The notes under the pieces: model-generated
The model's input: only the letters and a program-made list of their open reading frames with translations
What the model was told of the DNA's origin: nothing
The model's database searches: none
Assembly: GCF_017355165.1 (NCBI RefSeq)
Contig: NZ_JADILK010000006.1
Location: 62,001-126,000, forward strand
Direction: 5' to 3'
Length of the DNA stretch: 64,000 bases
Origin: Bacillus sp. SD075
GTDB lineage: Bacteria; Bacillota; Bacilli; Bacillales; DSM-1321
Shown: positions 35,265 to 44,126 of the stretch, in pieces
Layout: every line of letters starts with the position of its first letter
How positions within the stretch are numbered: position 1 is the first letter of the stretch
Made by a program: the position numbers and the translations under genes

Positions 35265-36467
35265 TTATTTCATATTATTCATATCTGTTAAAAAAGAAGG
35301 TAGTGGGTCTTTAAATGCAGACCAAACTTGCTTCATTTCTGTTTCAGTAAGTATGCATTCGTCTAAAGCTTTTTCAATTTCCTTTTGATTCATATCAATT
35401 CCAATCATAACCAATTCAGTTATGCGATCACCATATGTTTCGTCCCAATTAATTAATAGTTCTGGTTCATCTTCTAGAATTTGTACTTGTTCTTTTTCCG
35501 GATAACTTGCTATCCAATTACCTGCTGCCTGAATCGTCAGGGAAGGACCTGCTTGGGAGAGAAGTCCGGAAATATCGTGCCGGGAAGCTAACCAAAGAAA
35601 TCCTTTTGATCGTATCACCTCGACTGGCCAATTTTCTATCCAATTCATCAGCCTTTCTGGATGGAATGGCTTTTTGCGACGATATAAAAATGATTTTATG
35701 CCATACTCTTCGGTTTCTGGAACATGCTCTTCATTTAATTCTTTAAGCCAACCTACTCCCTGACTCGATGTCTCAAAATCAAAAAGTCCAGTGTTCAGAA
35801 CCTGAGTAAGAGGTACACGTGAATATTCACTTTCTATAATTCGTGCCTCAGGACTGAATTTTTGTAGAACTGATTTTAGTTTTTGAACATTATTTGACGA
35901 GACTAAATCGACTTTGTTCAGTACAATCACATTAGTAAATTCTATTTGATCAATTAAAAGATCGGCTATTTCCCTCTCATCGGTTTCATCCACTGCCTGC
36001 TTCCGATCCAATAGAGTTTCTCCAGAAGCGTAATCATGCCAAAATCGATTAGCATCCAAAACGGTAACCATTGTATCCAGCCTACATAATTTAGACAAAT
36101 CGATACCCATACTTTCATCAACATAGGTAAAGGTTTGAGCTACTGGTATTGGTTCACTTATTCCACTTGATTCTATAACGATATAATCAATATCTTCTAG
36201 CTGTGCAAGCTTTTCCACTTCAATGAGTAAATCTTCTCTAAGGGTGAAGCAAATACAGCCATTTTGCATTTCTACCAGTTTCTCGTCGGTTTTAGCAACC
36301 CCCCCTTTTTTAACCAAGGCAGCATCAATATTCACTTCACTCATATCATTGACAATAACGGCTACTTTAAGATTATCCCGATTAGTTAAAATGTGATTAA
36401 GCAGAGTTGTCTTTCCTGAACCAAGATAACCACTAAGCACCGTAACCGGTATTTTTTCAAAATTCAC
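35265..36467 (-). CDS. yciC: COG0523 GTPase, YciC-like, with altered metal motif
   Basis: A 400-residue G3E GTPase starting at GTG 36467, where AAAGGAG lies 8 bases upstream; the frame is open to 36491. Walker A is GYLGSGKTT. The otherwise near-invariant CxCC motif reads CICF ([11 protein letters not shown]), so the third Cys is Phe. The guanine motif NKVD and a full CobW_C domain are present. It heads the unit with rpmG and rpsN and has two Zur boxes upstream (36524 and 36627), as known for Bacillus yciC. Loss of one motif Cys may change zinc binding. Confidence 0.88.
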   Translation of the reverse strand: MNFEKIPVTVLSGYLGSGKTTLLNHILTNRDNLKVAVIVNDMSEVNIDAALVKKGGVAKTDEKLVEMQNGCICFTLREDLLIEVEKLAQLEDIDYIVIESSGISEPIPVAQTFTYVDESMGIDLSKLCRLDTMVTVLDANRFWHDYASGETLLDRKQAVDETDEREIADLLIDQIEFTNVIVLNKVDLVSSNNVQKLKSVLQKFSPEARIIESEYSRVPLTQVLNTGLFDFETSSQGVGWLKELNEEHVPETEEYGIKSFLYRRKKPFHPERLMNWIENWPVEVIRSKGFLWLASRHDISGLLSQAGPSLTIQAAGNWIASYPEKEQVQILEDEPELLINWDETYGDRITELVMIGIDMNQKEIEKALDECILTETEMKQVWSAFKDPLPSFLTDMNNMK

Positions 36468-36523
36468 CTTTTCACTCCTTTCACAATGCACCCTTAAGTC
36501 ATAAAGTGTTTTCGCTCTCGTGC

Positions 36524-36544
36524 AAATCGAAACTATTACGATTT
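36524..36544 (-). promoter_or_regulatory. Zur box 1 upstream of the COG0523-rpmG-rpsN unit
   Basis: AAATCGAAAC and ATTACGATTT half-sites around T; one half-site perfect. It is 57 bases before GTG 36467. Confidence 0.85.
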
Positions 36545-36626
36545 ACAAAGTAAGAATAACCAGTTATGCTTTATTATAAAGGCCTGTTTTTTTCTCTCCC
36601 GCCATTATTAATAGCTATACCATTAT

Positions 36627-36647
36627 AAATCGTAACCGTTACTATTT
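36627..36647 (-). promoter_or_regulatory. Zur box 2 upstream of the COG0523-rpmG-rpsN unit
   Basis: AAATCGTAAC and GTTACTATTT half-sites around C. It lies between dcd and the COG0523 gene; paired boxes are known for Bacillus yciC. Confidence 0.82.
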
Positions 36648-36685
36648 ACAAGTGTTTTTATAAATAAATTTTCAGCTCTCTTTCC

Positions 36686-37225
36686 TTAGCATTCTAAATC
36701 CCTATAAATTTTACTTGATGTCGCATTTTTTTGACCAAGGTATTTGCCATTATATAATTCTGCTTGTTGATCAACTTCAGAAAAGACAAGTTGACAAATT
36801 CTGCGACCAATAGTTAACTGTACCGGTATTCTATTGGCATTAAAAAGCTCAAGTGTTATGTTCCCTTCAAAACCTGGGTCAACCCACCCGGCATTTTGAA
36901 TAAATAGTCCCAACCTCCCTACTGAACTTCTCCCTTCTACGAACGCGGTAATATTACCCGGAAGTTTAATCCTTTCTTTAGTAGTGGCTAAAAGGAATGA
37001 GAGTGGCGGTATATGAATGGACTGCCCATCGTCCATAACAATTTCACGGTATTTTGCTGACGTTTCCGTGGATAATTGAGTGCATTTATATTCATCAATT
37101 AATAAAAAGTGTCCTCCCAAACGAAGGTCTAAGGAAGCCGGTTGGAATTGGAATGGTTCTACAGGGTAAATCAAAATTTCCTTACTTTGTATTTTCCTTT
37201 TAATCGATTTTCCTGAGAGTATCAT
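36686..37225 (-). CDS. dcd: dCTP deaminase (zinc-independent)
   Basis: A 179-residue Dcd/dUTPase-fold enzyme. It shows [16 protein letters not shown], the nucleotide-binding [14 protein letters not shown] (about 97-110) and [17 protein letters not shown] containing the catalytic Glu. It deaminates dCTP to dUTP without metal at the active deamination site, unlike zinc-dependent dCMP deaminase (ComEB) commonly used in Bacillus. Its ATG overlaps the folE2 stop by four bases (ATGA), so it is translationally coupled and shares the Zur box at 38299. This suggests a zinc-sparing route to dTMP. A mono- or bifunctional Dcd cannot be told apart here. Confidence 0.9.
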   Translation of the reverse strand: MILSGKSIKRKIQSKEILIYPVEPFQFQPASLDLRLGGHFLLIDEYKCTQLSTETSAKYREIVMDDGQSIHIPPLSFLLATTKERIKLPGNITAFVEGRSSVGRLGLFIQNAGWVDPGFEGNITLELFNANRIPVQLTIGRRICQLVFSEVDQQAELYNGKYLGQKNATSSKIYRDLEC

Positions 37226-38160
37226 GGCCCCACCTTTTCTTTATTATAAGATAATGAAGCGTATGCATCCTGTAAATGAATGGATTCCTCATTTCGGCAT
37301 TCAATATGAAAGGACTGAACCCAGCTTAATTCATATAAATCCGCTGCAACCAGCCTAATAAGGTCTTCCACAAACCTTGGATTTTCAAACGCTTGTTCCG
37401 TCACCTTCTTTTCATCAGGCCTTTTTAGAATGGAATAAAGTTTTGCACTTGCATTCGATTCAATTACTTCTAACATGATTTCCTTGAAATTCCCAGGGGC
37501 GCCCCTGTCTGAATAAGTTTCAATTTCAATAGATACAATCCCTCTCTGATTATGGGCACTATATTCACTGATTTCTTTAGAGCAAGGGCACAGTGTAGTA
37601 ACTGTTGCTGTCATCCGTATCTTTTCAATCCACTTAGCTGGCTCTTGGTAGTTTACTTCTATATGTAAAACTGCATTCATCAGACCTGATTTACCCATTA
37701 CAGGACTTTTTCTTTCAAAAAACCATGGAAATGACACTTGGACAGCTGAAGCTTTCTGCTCCATCCTTTCCGCCATACTCTTGGCCAAATGACGTAATGA
37801 CTGTGGGTTCATTTCTATTCCCTTTGAATAGGCTTCTTGAAGAGTTTCTGGGAGCCTACTCATATTTATCCCTTTCTTACTACTGCACAACTCAGTAGTT
37901 AGTGTAAAATCACCAATGGCTTGTTGAATTACCGGTTCAGATTCTGCTTTAACAATGACTGGATACTTAATTTTTTTAATTCCTACACGGTCGATTTTAA
38001 AGAACTCATTTTTTTCAATATTTTGCAAGTTCGACATATGTTGTTTTTGTGTTGGTTTATCTCCAATAATAGGATAGCTTGATCCAAAATATTGAAGCCG
38101 ATTTGATTTTTTAGGTAGTTCCAGAATTGGCATCTTTTCATACTCCCATTCATTATTCAT
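37222..38160 (-). CDS. folE2: GTP cyclohydrolase IB
   Basis: A 312-residue FolE2 (COG1469). Key block [22 protein letters not shown] contains the metal-binding Cys and conserved His; MSRLPETLQ and [16 protein letters not shown] are also typical. It makes dihydroneopterin triphosphate for folate, using various divalent metals, and replaces the zinc-dependent FolE during starvation. The Zur box at 38299, about 140 bases upstream, fits the known Zur control of folE2 in Bacillus. It is followed by the coupled dcd gene. Confidence 0.95.
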   Translation of the reverse strand: MNNEWEYEKMPILELPKKSNRLQYFGSSYPIIGDKPTQKQHMSNLQNIEKNEFFKIDRVGIKKIKYPVIVKAESEPVIQQAIGDFTLTTELCSSKKGINMSRLPETLQEAYSKGIEMNPQSLRHLAKSMAERMEQKASAVQVSFPWFFERKSPVMGKSGLMNAVLHIEVNYQEPAKWIEKIRMTATVTTLCPCSKEISEYSAHNQRGIVSIEIETYSDRGAPGNFKEIMLEVIESNASAKLYSILKRPDEKKVTEQAFENPRFVEDLIRLVAADLYELSWVQSFHIECRNEESIHLQDAYASLSYNKEKVGP

Positions 38161-38298
38161 TATTGATTCTTAACCGTTTATCCAGAAATGAATGAGCATA
38201 TTTTATCTTCGCCTAAACAATAAGTGACTATAGGTAATTCCTAAACATGTCACTAATCAATTTTATTTTGGGATTACTTGGATAGATTGGAATATAAT

Positions 38299-38319
38299 AA
38301 ATCGTAATCATTACGTTTT
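38299..38319 (-). promoter_or_regulatory. Zur box upstream of folE2-dcd
   Basis: AAATCGTAAT and ATTACGTTTT half-sites around C; a single mismatch to a perfect palindrome. Confidence 0.88.
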
Positions 38320-38859
38320 GCAATTTAACCATATAATATTTACTTTCATAAATCAATTATTTATTTAGAGGTTAAGAAAAAAATCCACTAAATTTGCTAG
38401 CAAGTACACTATTAACAATTTCAAATCCCCCTTTTTGTGCTTCTTTATTTAATCAGCTCAGTCTACTTCATGAAAAAGGATTCATGTTTTTCAATTTTTT
38501 GACTATTTAATGACAAATATGGAAGATAGCGAAGGAAGGAAAACGTAAATTCCAGATATTGTATAACGAGAGAATCAGTTACCGAAAAATCAAATTGCGA
38601 TTGTTCGCCTTTCCATGACCTGTTGTATCGTTGATGCTAACTTATATGGTTACCAGGTTAACGGACATATACAAAAAATGGAAAACAATAATTGGTACAT
38701 ATTCAAGGGAAATTAACAAAAGGAAGCTATAATGGTGAGACCGTTCAGTGATCCAAATAATATATAGTCCTCTTTATAAAGTGATTGAATAATAAACAAT
38801 AATGCAATCCTTCTCATTTCATTATTTTGTTTTCCTATTTATAGTCGTCCTTGATAAAA
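38320..38859. other. Intergenic region between the FeoB-like gene and the folE2 operon promoter
   Basis: No gene supported. A short open frame around 38629-38720 (YGYQVNGHIQKMENNNWYIF) has no start or ribosome binding site and may be a remnant. No terminator with a convincing T-tract was found after the FeoB-like gene. Confidence 0.4.
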
Positions 38860-40479
38860 TTAGTTATACAACGATAAAATTATGGAAAACAAAATAACGC
38901 TTAAAATACTTGTTATCATTTGTTTACCTGCTAATAAGAGAGCCTCTTTAAAAGAAAGTTCTCTCATAATTTTCACTAAGGTTACTAAGCAGGCAGTAAA
39001 TGTACTACAAAGGAAAACGGCAATAAATAATTCACCTACTGCTAATTGATCCGCCATTATTCCGTTACCTTCATTCAATAATAATATTCCATCCTTACGG
39101 AATAAACTTGCAACGAAAGCGGGTGCTATATCAGCAGATAAACCAATAACAACCAATAATGGTGCGACAAGCCTTTTTAAAATGTCCATCCATCCCAGAA
39201 AATCAAATAATGAAGCAACCAGGCAGATAATTAAAAATATAGGCATAGCCTGGACGAGAAATTGAATTATAATAGGTTTTAGTCTATAGGACAAGGTTTG
39301 TCCTGAAGGCCATTGTAAGAAAGTTTCTCTTTTTTTAAATAGTGGGACTATTGTTTTTTCATTCCATATCTCCCCATGGATTAGTGATATTATTATCAAG
39401 ATGAATATATACGGGAAAATAAGGCGGATGTGGCCTGAAGCACCAAAGACAGATAGGGATGCTCCTAATTGATAGCTACAGGCAGAGCCGAAGGAAATAA
39501 CTGAAATACAATTCTTCCTAGTACAAATGTTGCAACTCCGACTAGATTGTATGGCAACAACATTGCATCCAAAACCATTAATGATAGGAACTAGATCCTG
39601 TCCAGTTAAACCAAATTTTCTCATGAGCGGATCAAGCACATCTGTAATGTGATCCTTTAATCCACTTTCTTCTGTAATTGCTAGAGCTAAACCGAATAAA
39701 ATCACTACCGGAAAAGCCCAAATGAAAGAGTAAATACCCAATGTTAGTAGGCCAAAATCTCCAAAAAGCACAGTTTGCAAGGTTTCAGGAGCCCCCCTGC
39801 TCCATCTAACGAGAGAATTCAGAATAGTTGATTCAATAATGCTCTCAACTCTTTTAGAAAATTGGTAGGCTAAGAAAATAGGGAGGGAATAGATAACGAG
39901 TAAAGTTAAAAGGGCCACATATGGCCCTAAGCCCTTCATTTGATACAGGGTCTTAAATTCCTTTATTCCTTTTATACGCAAATTATTGAGTTCAATACTT
40001 TCAGCTAAAGTAACGGGCCTTGCTAACTCACGTATTTTATCCCCGTCCCTTGAATCCACTCTTCGTGTGTCCACTATAAATAAAGGGAATTTATTTTTTT
40101 CTCTAAAATCCCGCAATTGAATCAGTGATTCTTGATCCATTTTATCTTCAAAGCTAACGATGACCGCAATTGGCTTATCTCCGAAATGGAAAACTTCTGA
40201 TAAAGCTTCCATCTCCTCTTTAAAATGGGTTCCTCTAACTACAAACCAATATTGATTAGCAGATTTAATCTTTTTTCTTGTATATTCACTTGAGACTAAT
40301 TCACTTCCTATACGGATACCTGGTGTATCCATATATCGGGTCTGGTTTTCATTTACTTCTAGTATTGTTGAGGTAGATCCTTTAACATTAGATCCCTGAG
40401 CAGGAAATTTTTCTTGTAGTAACCCTTTAAGTAGTGTAGTTTTTCCTGATGATTCTAACCCTAATAATACAATTTTCAT
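38860..40479 (-). CDS. FeoB-like GTPase-permease, putative zinc-stress metal transporter
   Basis: A 539-residue protein built like FeoB but shorter. N-terminal G domain (1-150): G1 GLESSGKTT and G3 DTPG are clear; the G4 NKxD is degenerate (SFEDKMD). The membrane part (about 185-538) has two Gate-like repeats. Pore motif 1 keeps NGFGCNVVAI (Cys305) but is followed by an extra Cys cluster CNICTRKNC (316, 319, 324), and the usual SCSARLPVY reads SACSYQLGAS (Cys334). It starts 9 bases after the flavoprotein at 40489 and shares its perfect Zur box. The altered pore plus Zur control suggest zinc or another metal rather than Fe(II). No FeoA is nearby. Confidence 0.82.
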   Translation of the reverse strand: MKIVLLGLESSGKTTLLKGLLQEKFPAQGSNVKGSTSTILEVNENQTRYMDTPGIRIGSELVSSEYTRKKIKSANQYWFVVRGTHFKEEMEALSEVFHFGDKPIAVIVSFEDKMDQESLIQLRDFREKNKFPLFIVDTRRVDSRDGDKIRELARPVTLAESIELNNLRIKGIKEFKTLYQMKGLGPYVALLTLLVIYSLPIFLAYQFSKRVESIIESTILNSLVRWSRGAPETLQTVLFGDFGLLTLGIYSFIWAFPVVILFGLALAITEESGLKDHITDVLDPLMRKFGLTGQDLVPIINGFGCNVVAIQSSRSCNICTRKNCISVISFGSACSYQLGASLSVFGASGHIRLIFPYIFILIIISLIHGEIWNEKTIVPLFKKRETFLQWPSGQTLSYRLKPIIIQFLVQAMPIFLIICLVASLFDFLGWMDILKRLVAPLLVVIGLSADIAPAFVASLFRKDGILLLNEGNGIMADQLAVGELFIAVFLCSTFTACLVTLVKIMRELSFKEALLLAGKQMITSILSVILFSIILSLYN

Positions 40480-40488
40480 ATGGATCTC

Positions 40489-41589
40489 CTAACAGGCACA
40501 ATCTTTCTCACAACAAGACAAGTCATCAAGGTACATGGCAGATTTCTTATACATGTCAAAAACCTCTTGATTGCGAGAAAGATTATGATGGAAAAAAATG
40601 TCCTCTGCTATAATTGCAAACCTTTGACGAAATTTATATATAAAACAAAAAATTGTATTACTTTGTCTTACATTTGGTCCAATCAAATATACTGAAGGAG
40701 CTAGCGTGGACTCATCTTTTTCAGTTAAGATTGGTAGACCTTTTTCATTCCATTCAAACAACTCCTTGAATTGCTTCGCTCCACTCCCAAAGCCAGTACA
40801 GATAATCGGTTCCCAAATAGTTTCTACAACATCTCCATTCTCGAGTTGAATGAGAAACATGTCTTTTTCATTGTCCTTTTCGATTGAAACGACTCTACTC
40901 ATAGGATGTTCAAAAATTCGATCTTGCAATTTTAAGGAATTAAGCCTTTCTCTCGTAAATGGTGATAAGGTCCTACTAGGATCCACCTCAATATTAAACC
41001 ACTTCTTCGCAGGGTAATATACATCCACTTTATTCCCGTCTTTAATTAGGTGATAGGCCGCATCCGCTGCGCTCTCACCACCACCAATAATGATTCTATC
41101 CCCTTCAATTTCTTTCCATGAGGTAACATCGCCGTAATGTATACCGTATTTAAAAGGGCGTTTTGGAAATTGGAATTCCCCACAAGCAATAATAACTGAA
41201 TCCGAGAAGAAGCCATCACCATTCTCGCTTGTTTGTACCCAATACTTTTCTTCCCTTTTTTCTACTTTATGTACTTGTGTATTTTCACTGACTGGCAACT
41301 TATAGTGTTCAGCAATCATACCTAAATAATCTCCATATTCCTCCCCTGATAAGTGTTCCTTTCCAAAAGTATATGCAGGTGACGTTTCAGGTAATATTGC
41401 ATTTAAATCTAAGTGACTAAAACCATGAGCAGTAAAAGATGGTGTAATAAACCTTGTTTCTTCTGGCCATTGAAAAAATGTTGAACCAATTTCGTCCTTC
41501 TCCAATATAATAAAATCATCTATTTCATTCTGCTTTAATAGAACACCCATACCAATCCCTGCTGGGCCTCCACCTATAATTGTAATCAT
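40489..41589 (-). CDS. Zur-controlled FAD/NAD(P)-binding oxidoreductase with Cys-rich tail
   Basis: A 366-residue flavoprotein of the CzcO/YpdA-like type. The FAD-binding Rossmann motif GGGPAGIGMG is at residues 6-15; a second GGGESAADAA (about 188-197) should bind NAD(P)H; IIACGEFQFPKRP is the linker typical of flavin monooxygenase-like enzymes. The C-terminus ends SCCEKDCAC, four cysteines (359, 360, 364, 366) that could bind a metal or act as a redox relay. It is first in a two-gene unit with the FeoB-like permease, with a perfect Zur box 68 bases upstream. Its reaction is unknown; reduction of a metal complex or thiol is a hypothesis. Confidence 0.82.
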   Translation of the reverse strand: MITIIGGGPAGIGMGVLLKQNEIDDFIILEKDEIGSTFFQWPEETRFITPSFTAHGFSHLDLNAILPETSPAYTFGKEHLSGEEYGDYLGMIAEHYKLPVSENTQVHKVEKREEKYWVQTSENGDGFFSDSVIIACGEFQFPKRPFKYGIHYGDVTSWKEIEGDRIIIGGGESAADAAYHLIKDGNKVDVYYPAKKWFNIEVDPSRTLSPFTRERLNSLKLQDRIFEHPMSRVVSIEKDNEKDMFLIQLENGDVVETIWEPIICTGFGSGAKQFKELFEWNEKGLPILTEKDESTLAPSVYLIGPNVRQSNTIFCFIYKFRQRFAIIAEDIFFHHNLSRNQEVFDMYKKSAMYLDDLSCCEKDCAC

Positions 41590-41656
41590 TTTTTTCCTCC
41601 CTTTATCAAAAGCTTATTGCTTTATAAAACCTATTTTACTTATTTTCACCACATAC

Positions 41657-41677
41657 AAATCGTAACGATTACGATTT
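41657..41677 (-). promoter_or_regulatory. Perfect Zur box upstream of the flavoprotein-FeoB-like unit
   Basis: Fully palindromic: AAATCGTAAC and its partner ATTACGATTT around G, extended by ACA/TGT flanks. Best box in the window apart from 56133. Confidence 0.92.
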
Positions 41678-41787
41678 GTATCATATAGTTAACGACAAGA
41701 TTTAGACATAACTACGATGACTGTTTGAAGCTTTATTTGTGTATATTCTGCGGGGCCTTAGTCACTCGTTATATCGGGATATACTAT

Positions 41788-42213
41788 CTATTTCGCTAAA
41801 CAATCGTAACAGTACCCATAAAACTCAAACCTTTGCAGTTTAAATTGATTATTAAAGGCAACCTTTGAGAAGTCTACGGGACATTTATCTCTATCCAGGG
41901 ATTCACTTTTCCCGCAATTCAAACATTTTAACATACTCCTTGTATTTTCAGTTACTAGTTGATATTTACACTCTCTTTCCCACATACCTTTCTTCTCAAT
42001 GAACCCCTTTTTTTCTAGCAAAAACAAAGTTCTGTAAACCGTATCTAAACTGATACCGGGGATTTTTTTTTTAGCCTCTTTATGCAGAATTCTCGCGGAA
42101 ATAAATTCACTCTTTTTGTTACTTATCAATGTAATTAATAGTTTTCTTTTATTCGTCATCCTATAACCCGTTCTAATTAAAACAGAATTTATTTCATACT
42201 GTAGGTTCATCAT
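41788..42213 (-). CDS. zur: Fur-family zinc repressor Zur (His-poor variant)
   Basis: A 141-residue Fur-family protein. The winged helix includes GYRMTNKRKLLITLI and PGISLDTVYRTLFLLEKKGFI. The structural zinc site is complete (Cys97, Cys100 and Cys135, Cys138). The His-rich stretch that precedes CxxC in Bacillus Zur is absent (here ENTRSMLKCLNCGK), and the whole protein has one His (44). Two further Cys (82, 111) may serve in sensing. A Zur box at 42295 lies 81 bases upstream, suggesting autoregulation, and the island is full of such boxes, so Zur is the best call; Fur or PerR are unlikely. Confidence 0.88.
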   Translation of the reverse strand: MMNLQYEINSVLIRTGYRMTNKRKLLITLISNKKSEFISARILHKEAKKKIPGISLDTVYRTLFLLEKKGFIEKKGMWERECKYQLVTENTRSMLKCLNCGKSESLDRDKCPVDFSKVAFNNQFKLQRFEFYGYCYDCLAK

Positions 42214-42294
42214 TATTAACTCCTTCCTTTAAATAAAGTTAAATCATCCATCCAAACTATATGACTTAAATGAGCCAACATTTCACCATTCGTA

Positions 42295-42315
42295 AATTCG
42301 TAATGATTTCGATTT
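42295..42315 (-). promoter_or_regulatory. Zur box upstream of zur
   Basis: AATTCGTAAT and ATTTCGATTT half-sites around G, three mismatches to the ideal palindrome. The rest of the 42214-42575 gap holds no gene, only AT-rich DNA between zur and znuB. Confidence 0.75.
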
Positions 42316-42575
42316 ACATTAAAAATTAAATCATATTTTCACAAGAAAATCAAAGAAGTATAGTTCTTTATTTTATATACATACTCATATTTATTCTTAA
42401 AATAGTAATATAGATATACACCATATTGCAGCACAATAGCTAATTTAATTTACTGAAAATATTGCAGTTATCCTTTTTGCAGTGCGAAGGTACGCATTTT
42501 ACCAATGTAGGGTGATTATCCGCACTCCTTCCCTTACAAATATTTGCGATATCCCAAGTAACATTTTAAAGCATA

Positions 42576-43397
42576 TCAATGCCCTTTTCTTTTTAATAGA
42601 TAAAGCTTTTGAAAAAAAAATCCCAGTAATAAGATGACAACAAGAAGCAACGTAATAGTTGCACCAGGAGGAGTTCCCAAATAATAAGAAGTACTTAAAC
42701 CGGTAATGATTCCAAAAAATGCAGTAATTACCGCAATAATAATTACCCATTTGAAACCTTTTGCTATCCTAATTGAAAATGCAGCGGGTAAGACAAGCAG
42801 GGCTGATACTAACAGAACACCAATTGTGGGGATGATGACAGCTATGACTAATCCAGTTAAAATACTGAAAGAGAGTGATAGAATATGTGAATTAATCCCA
42901 CTAGTAAATGCAGTGTCTTCATCAAATGTTAACAAAAATAGTGGCCTTTTTAATATCCAGAAATATAAGAGTACTATCAAGGTTATAATGAGCATCGTAT
43001 ATACTTGCCGATCACTGATAGTTATAATGGAACCAAATAAATATTGCTCCACATTAGTTGTCATTCCACCAGCACTAATACTCATTAAAAAGAGCGCAAG
43101 AGATAAACCAGCAGCCATTAATATAGCAATGGAAACTTCTGAATATGAATGGTAAGCTCTGCGCATATACTCTACTGCAATGGAGCCCATAATAACGACA
43201 AGAAAGCTTGAAAGCGTTAGATCAGTATGAATGAAATATCCGACCGCAACTCCAGCTAGGGAAATGTGTGATAGGGTATCTGCCATTAACGATTGTCTTC
43301 TTAATACAAGGAAGACTCCCAATATTGGTGCAATGATCGCAATTAATCCTCCTGCATAAAATGCCCTTCGCATGAATTCAAGGTCAAACATTTCCAT
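42576..43397 (-). CDS. znuB: Zinc ABC transporter permease
   Basis: A 273-residue ABC-3 family membrane protein with about eight helices. Typical blocks are [42 protein letters not shown] and [22 protein letters not shown]. It pairs with ZnuC and ZnuA for high-affinity Zn(II) import. Its start overlaps the znuC end by 55 bases in another frame, so translation is coupled. Last gene of the znuA-znuC-znuB unit. Confidence 0.92.
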   Translation of the reverse strand: MEMFDLEFMRRAFYAGGLIAIIAPILGVFLVLRRQSLMADTLSHISLAGVAVGYFIHTDLTLSSFLVVIMGSIAVEYMRRAYHSYSEVSIAILMAAGLSLALFLMSISAGGMTTNVEQYLFGSIITISDRQVYTMLIITLIVLLYFWILKRPLFLLTFDEDTAFTSGINSHILSLSFSILTGLVIAVIIPTIGVLLVSALLVLPAAFSIRIAKGFKWVIIIAVITAFFGIITGLSTSYYLGTPPGATITLLLVVILLLGFFFQKLYLLKRKGH

Positions 43398-44059
43398 GTA
43401 TCCCGTTCCCCCTTCTCAAGATGAATGATCTTATCAAGAAATGGTTTAACATCTTCTTGGTCATGTGTCACCATTAAAACCGTGCAGTTATGCTCCTTGA
43501 CTTGGTGTTTCATAAATTCATAAAATTTTATTCTGCTTTCAAAATCCATTCCTGTTGTTGGTTCATCTAGTACAAGAAAATCCGTTTCAGCTGCTAATGC
43601 ACGTGCAATACAGATTTTTTGTTTTTGACCACCAGATAATGCACCAATTTTATGGTTCCTAAATTCCCACATCCCCACCATATCCAAAACATTTTTTACA
43701 ACCTTTTCATCATGAACAGTCAATCTAGTAAACCATTTCCCTTTCCGAAACCTCCCCGAACGGACCAACTCTAAAACAGTACTTGGAAAACCAACATTGA
43801 ATGAAGCTATTTGTTGAGGTACATAGCCGATTTTTAATGGTTGTCCTTTTTCATTAATCTCGCTTATCATTATCTCTCCGCTCCAAGGCTTTAATAAGCC
43901 TAGTAACAATCGCAGCAGAGTCGATTTAGAAGCACCGTTAGGTCCTGTAACACCAATGAATTCACTACTATTTACTTGAAATGAAATATCAGCAAGAGCC
44001 GGTGTATGGCCATACCCGAATTTAATCGATTTTACTTCTATAAGATTCAAACATGACAC
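43343..44059 (-). CDS. znuC: Zinc ABC transporter ATPase
   Basis: A 238-residue ATPase. Walker A reads GPNGASKST, with Ser in place of the usual last Gly; I recall the same variant in Bacillus ZnuC/AdcC. Signature LSGGQKQK, Walker [13 protein letters not shown] and switch VTHD are normal. The C-terminal [11 protein letters not shown] is also Bacillus ZnuC-like, which supports the 55-base overlap with znuB being real. It follows znuA after a hairpin at 44081. Confidence 0.92.
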   Translation of the reverse strand: MSCLNLIEVKSIKFGYGHTPALADISFQVNSSEFIGVTGPNGASKSTLLRLLLGLLKPWSGEIMISEINEKGQPLKIGYVPQQIASFNVGFPSTVLELVRSGRFRKGKWFTRLTVHDEKVVKNVLDMVGMWEFRNHKIGALSGGQKQKICIARALAAETDFLVLDEPTTGMDFESRIKFYEFMKHQVKEHNCTVLMVTHDQEDVKPFLDKIIHLEKGERDTWKCLTLNSCEGHFMQED

Positions 44060-44080
44060 TCCTTTCCAGTTTTTTCAAAA

Positions 44081-44118
44081 GATAAAAGCGTGACTATGTC
44101 CTGATTCACGCTTTTATC
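44081..44118 (-). terminator. Intra-operon hairpin between znuA and znuC
   Basis: GATAAAAGCGTGA and TCACGCTTTTATC pair perfectly around an 11-12 base loop, followed on the minus strand by TTTTGAAAAAAC. It lies 8 bases after the znuA stop; partial termination would give more ZnuA than ZnuC/ZnuB. Confidence 0.8.
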
Positions 44119-44126
44119 CTTTGAAA

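Noticed and set aside
42499..42750. Minus-strand 83-codon frame overlapping the znuB end
   Set aside because: Out-of-frame shadow of znuB; no start signal.
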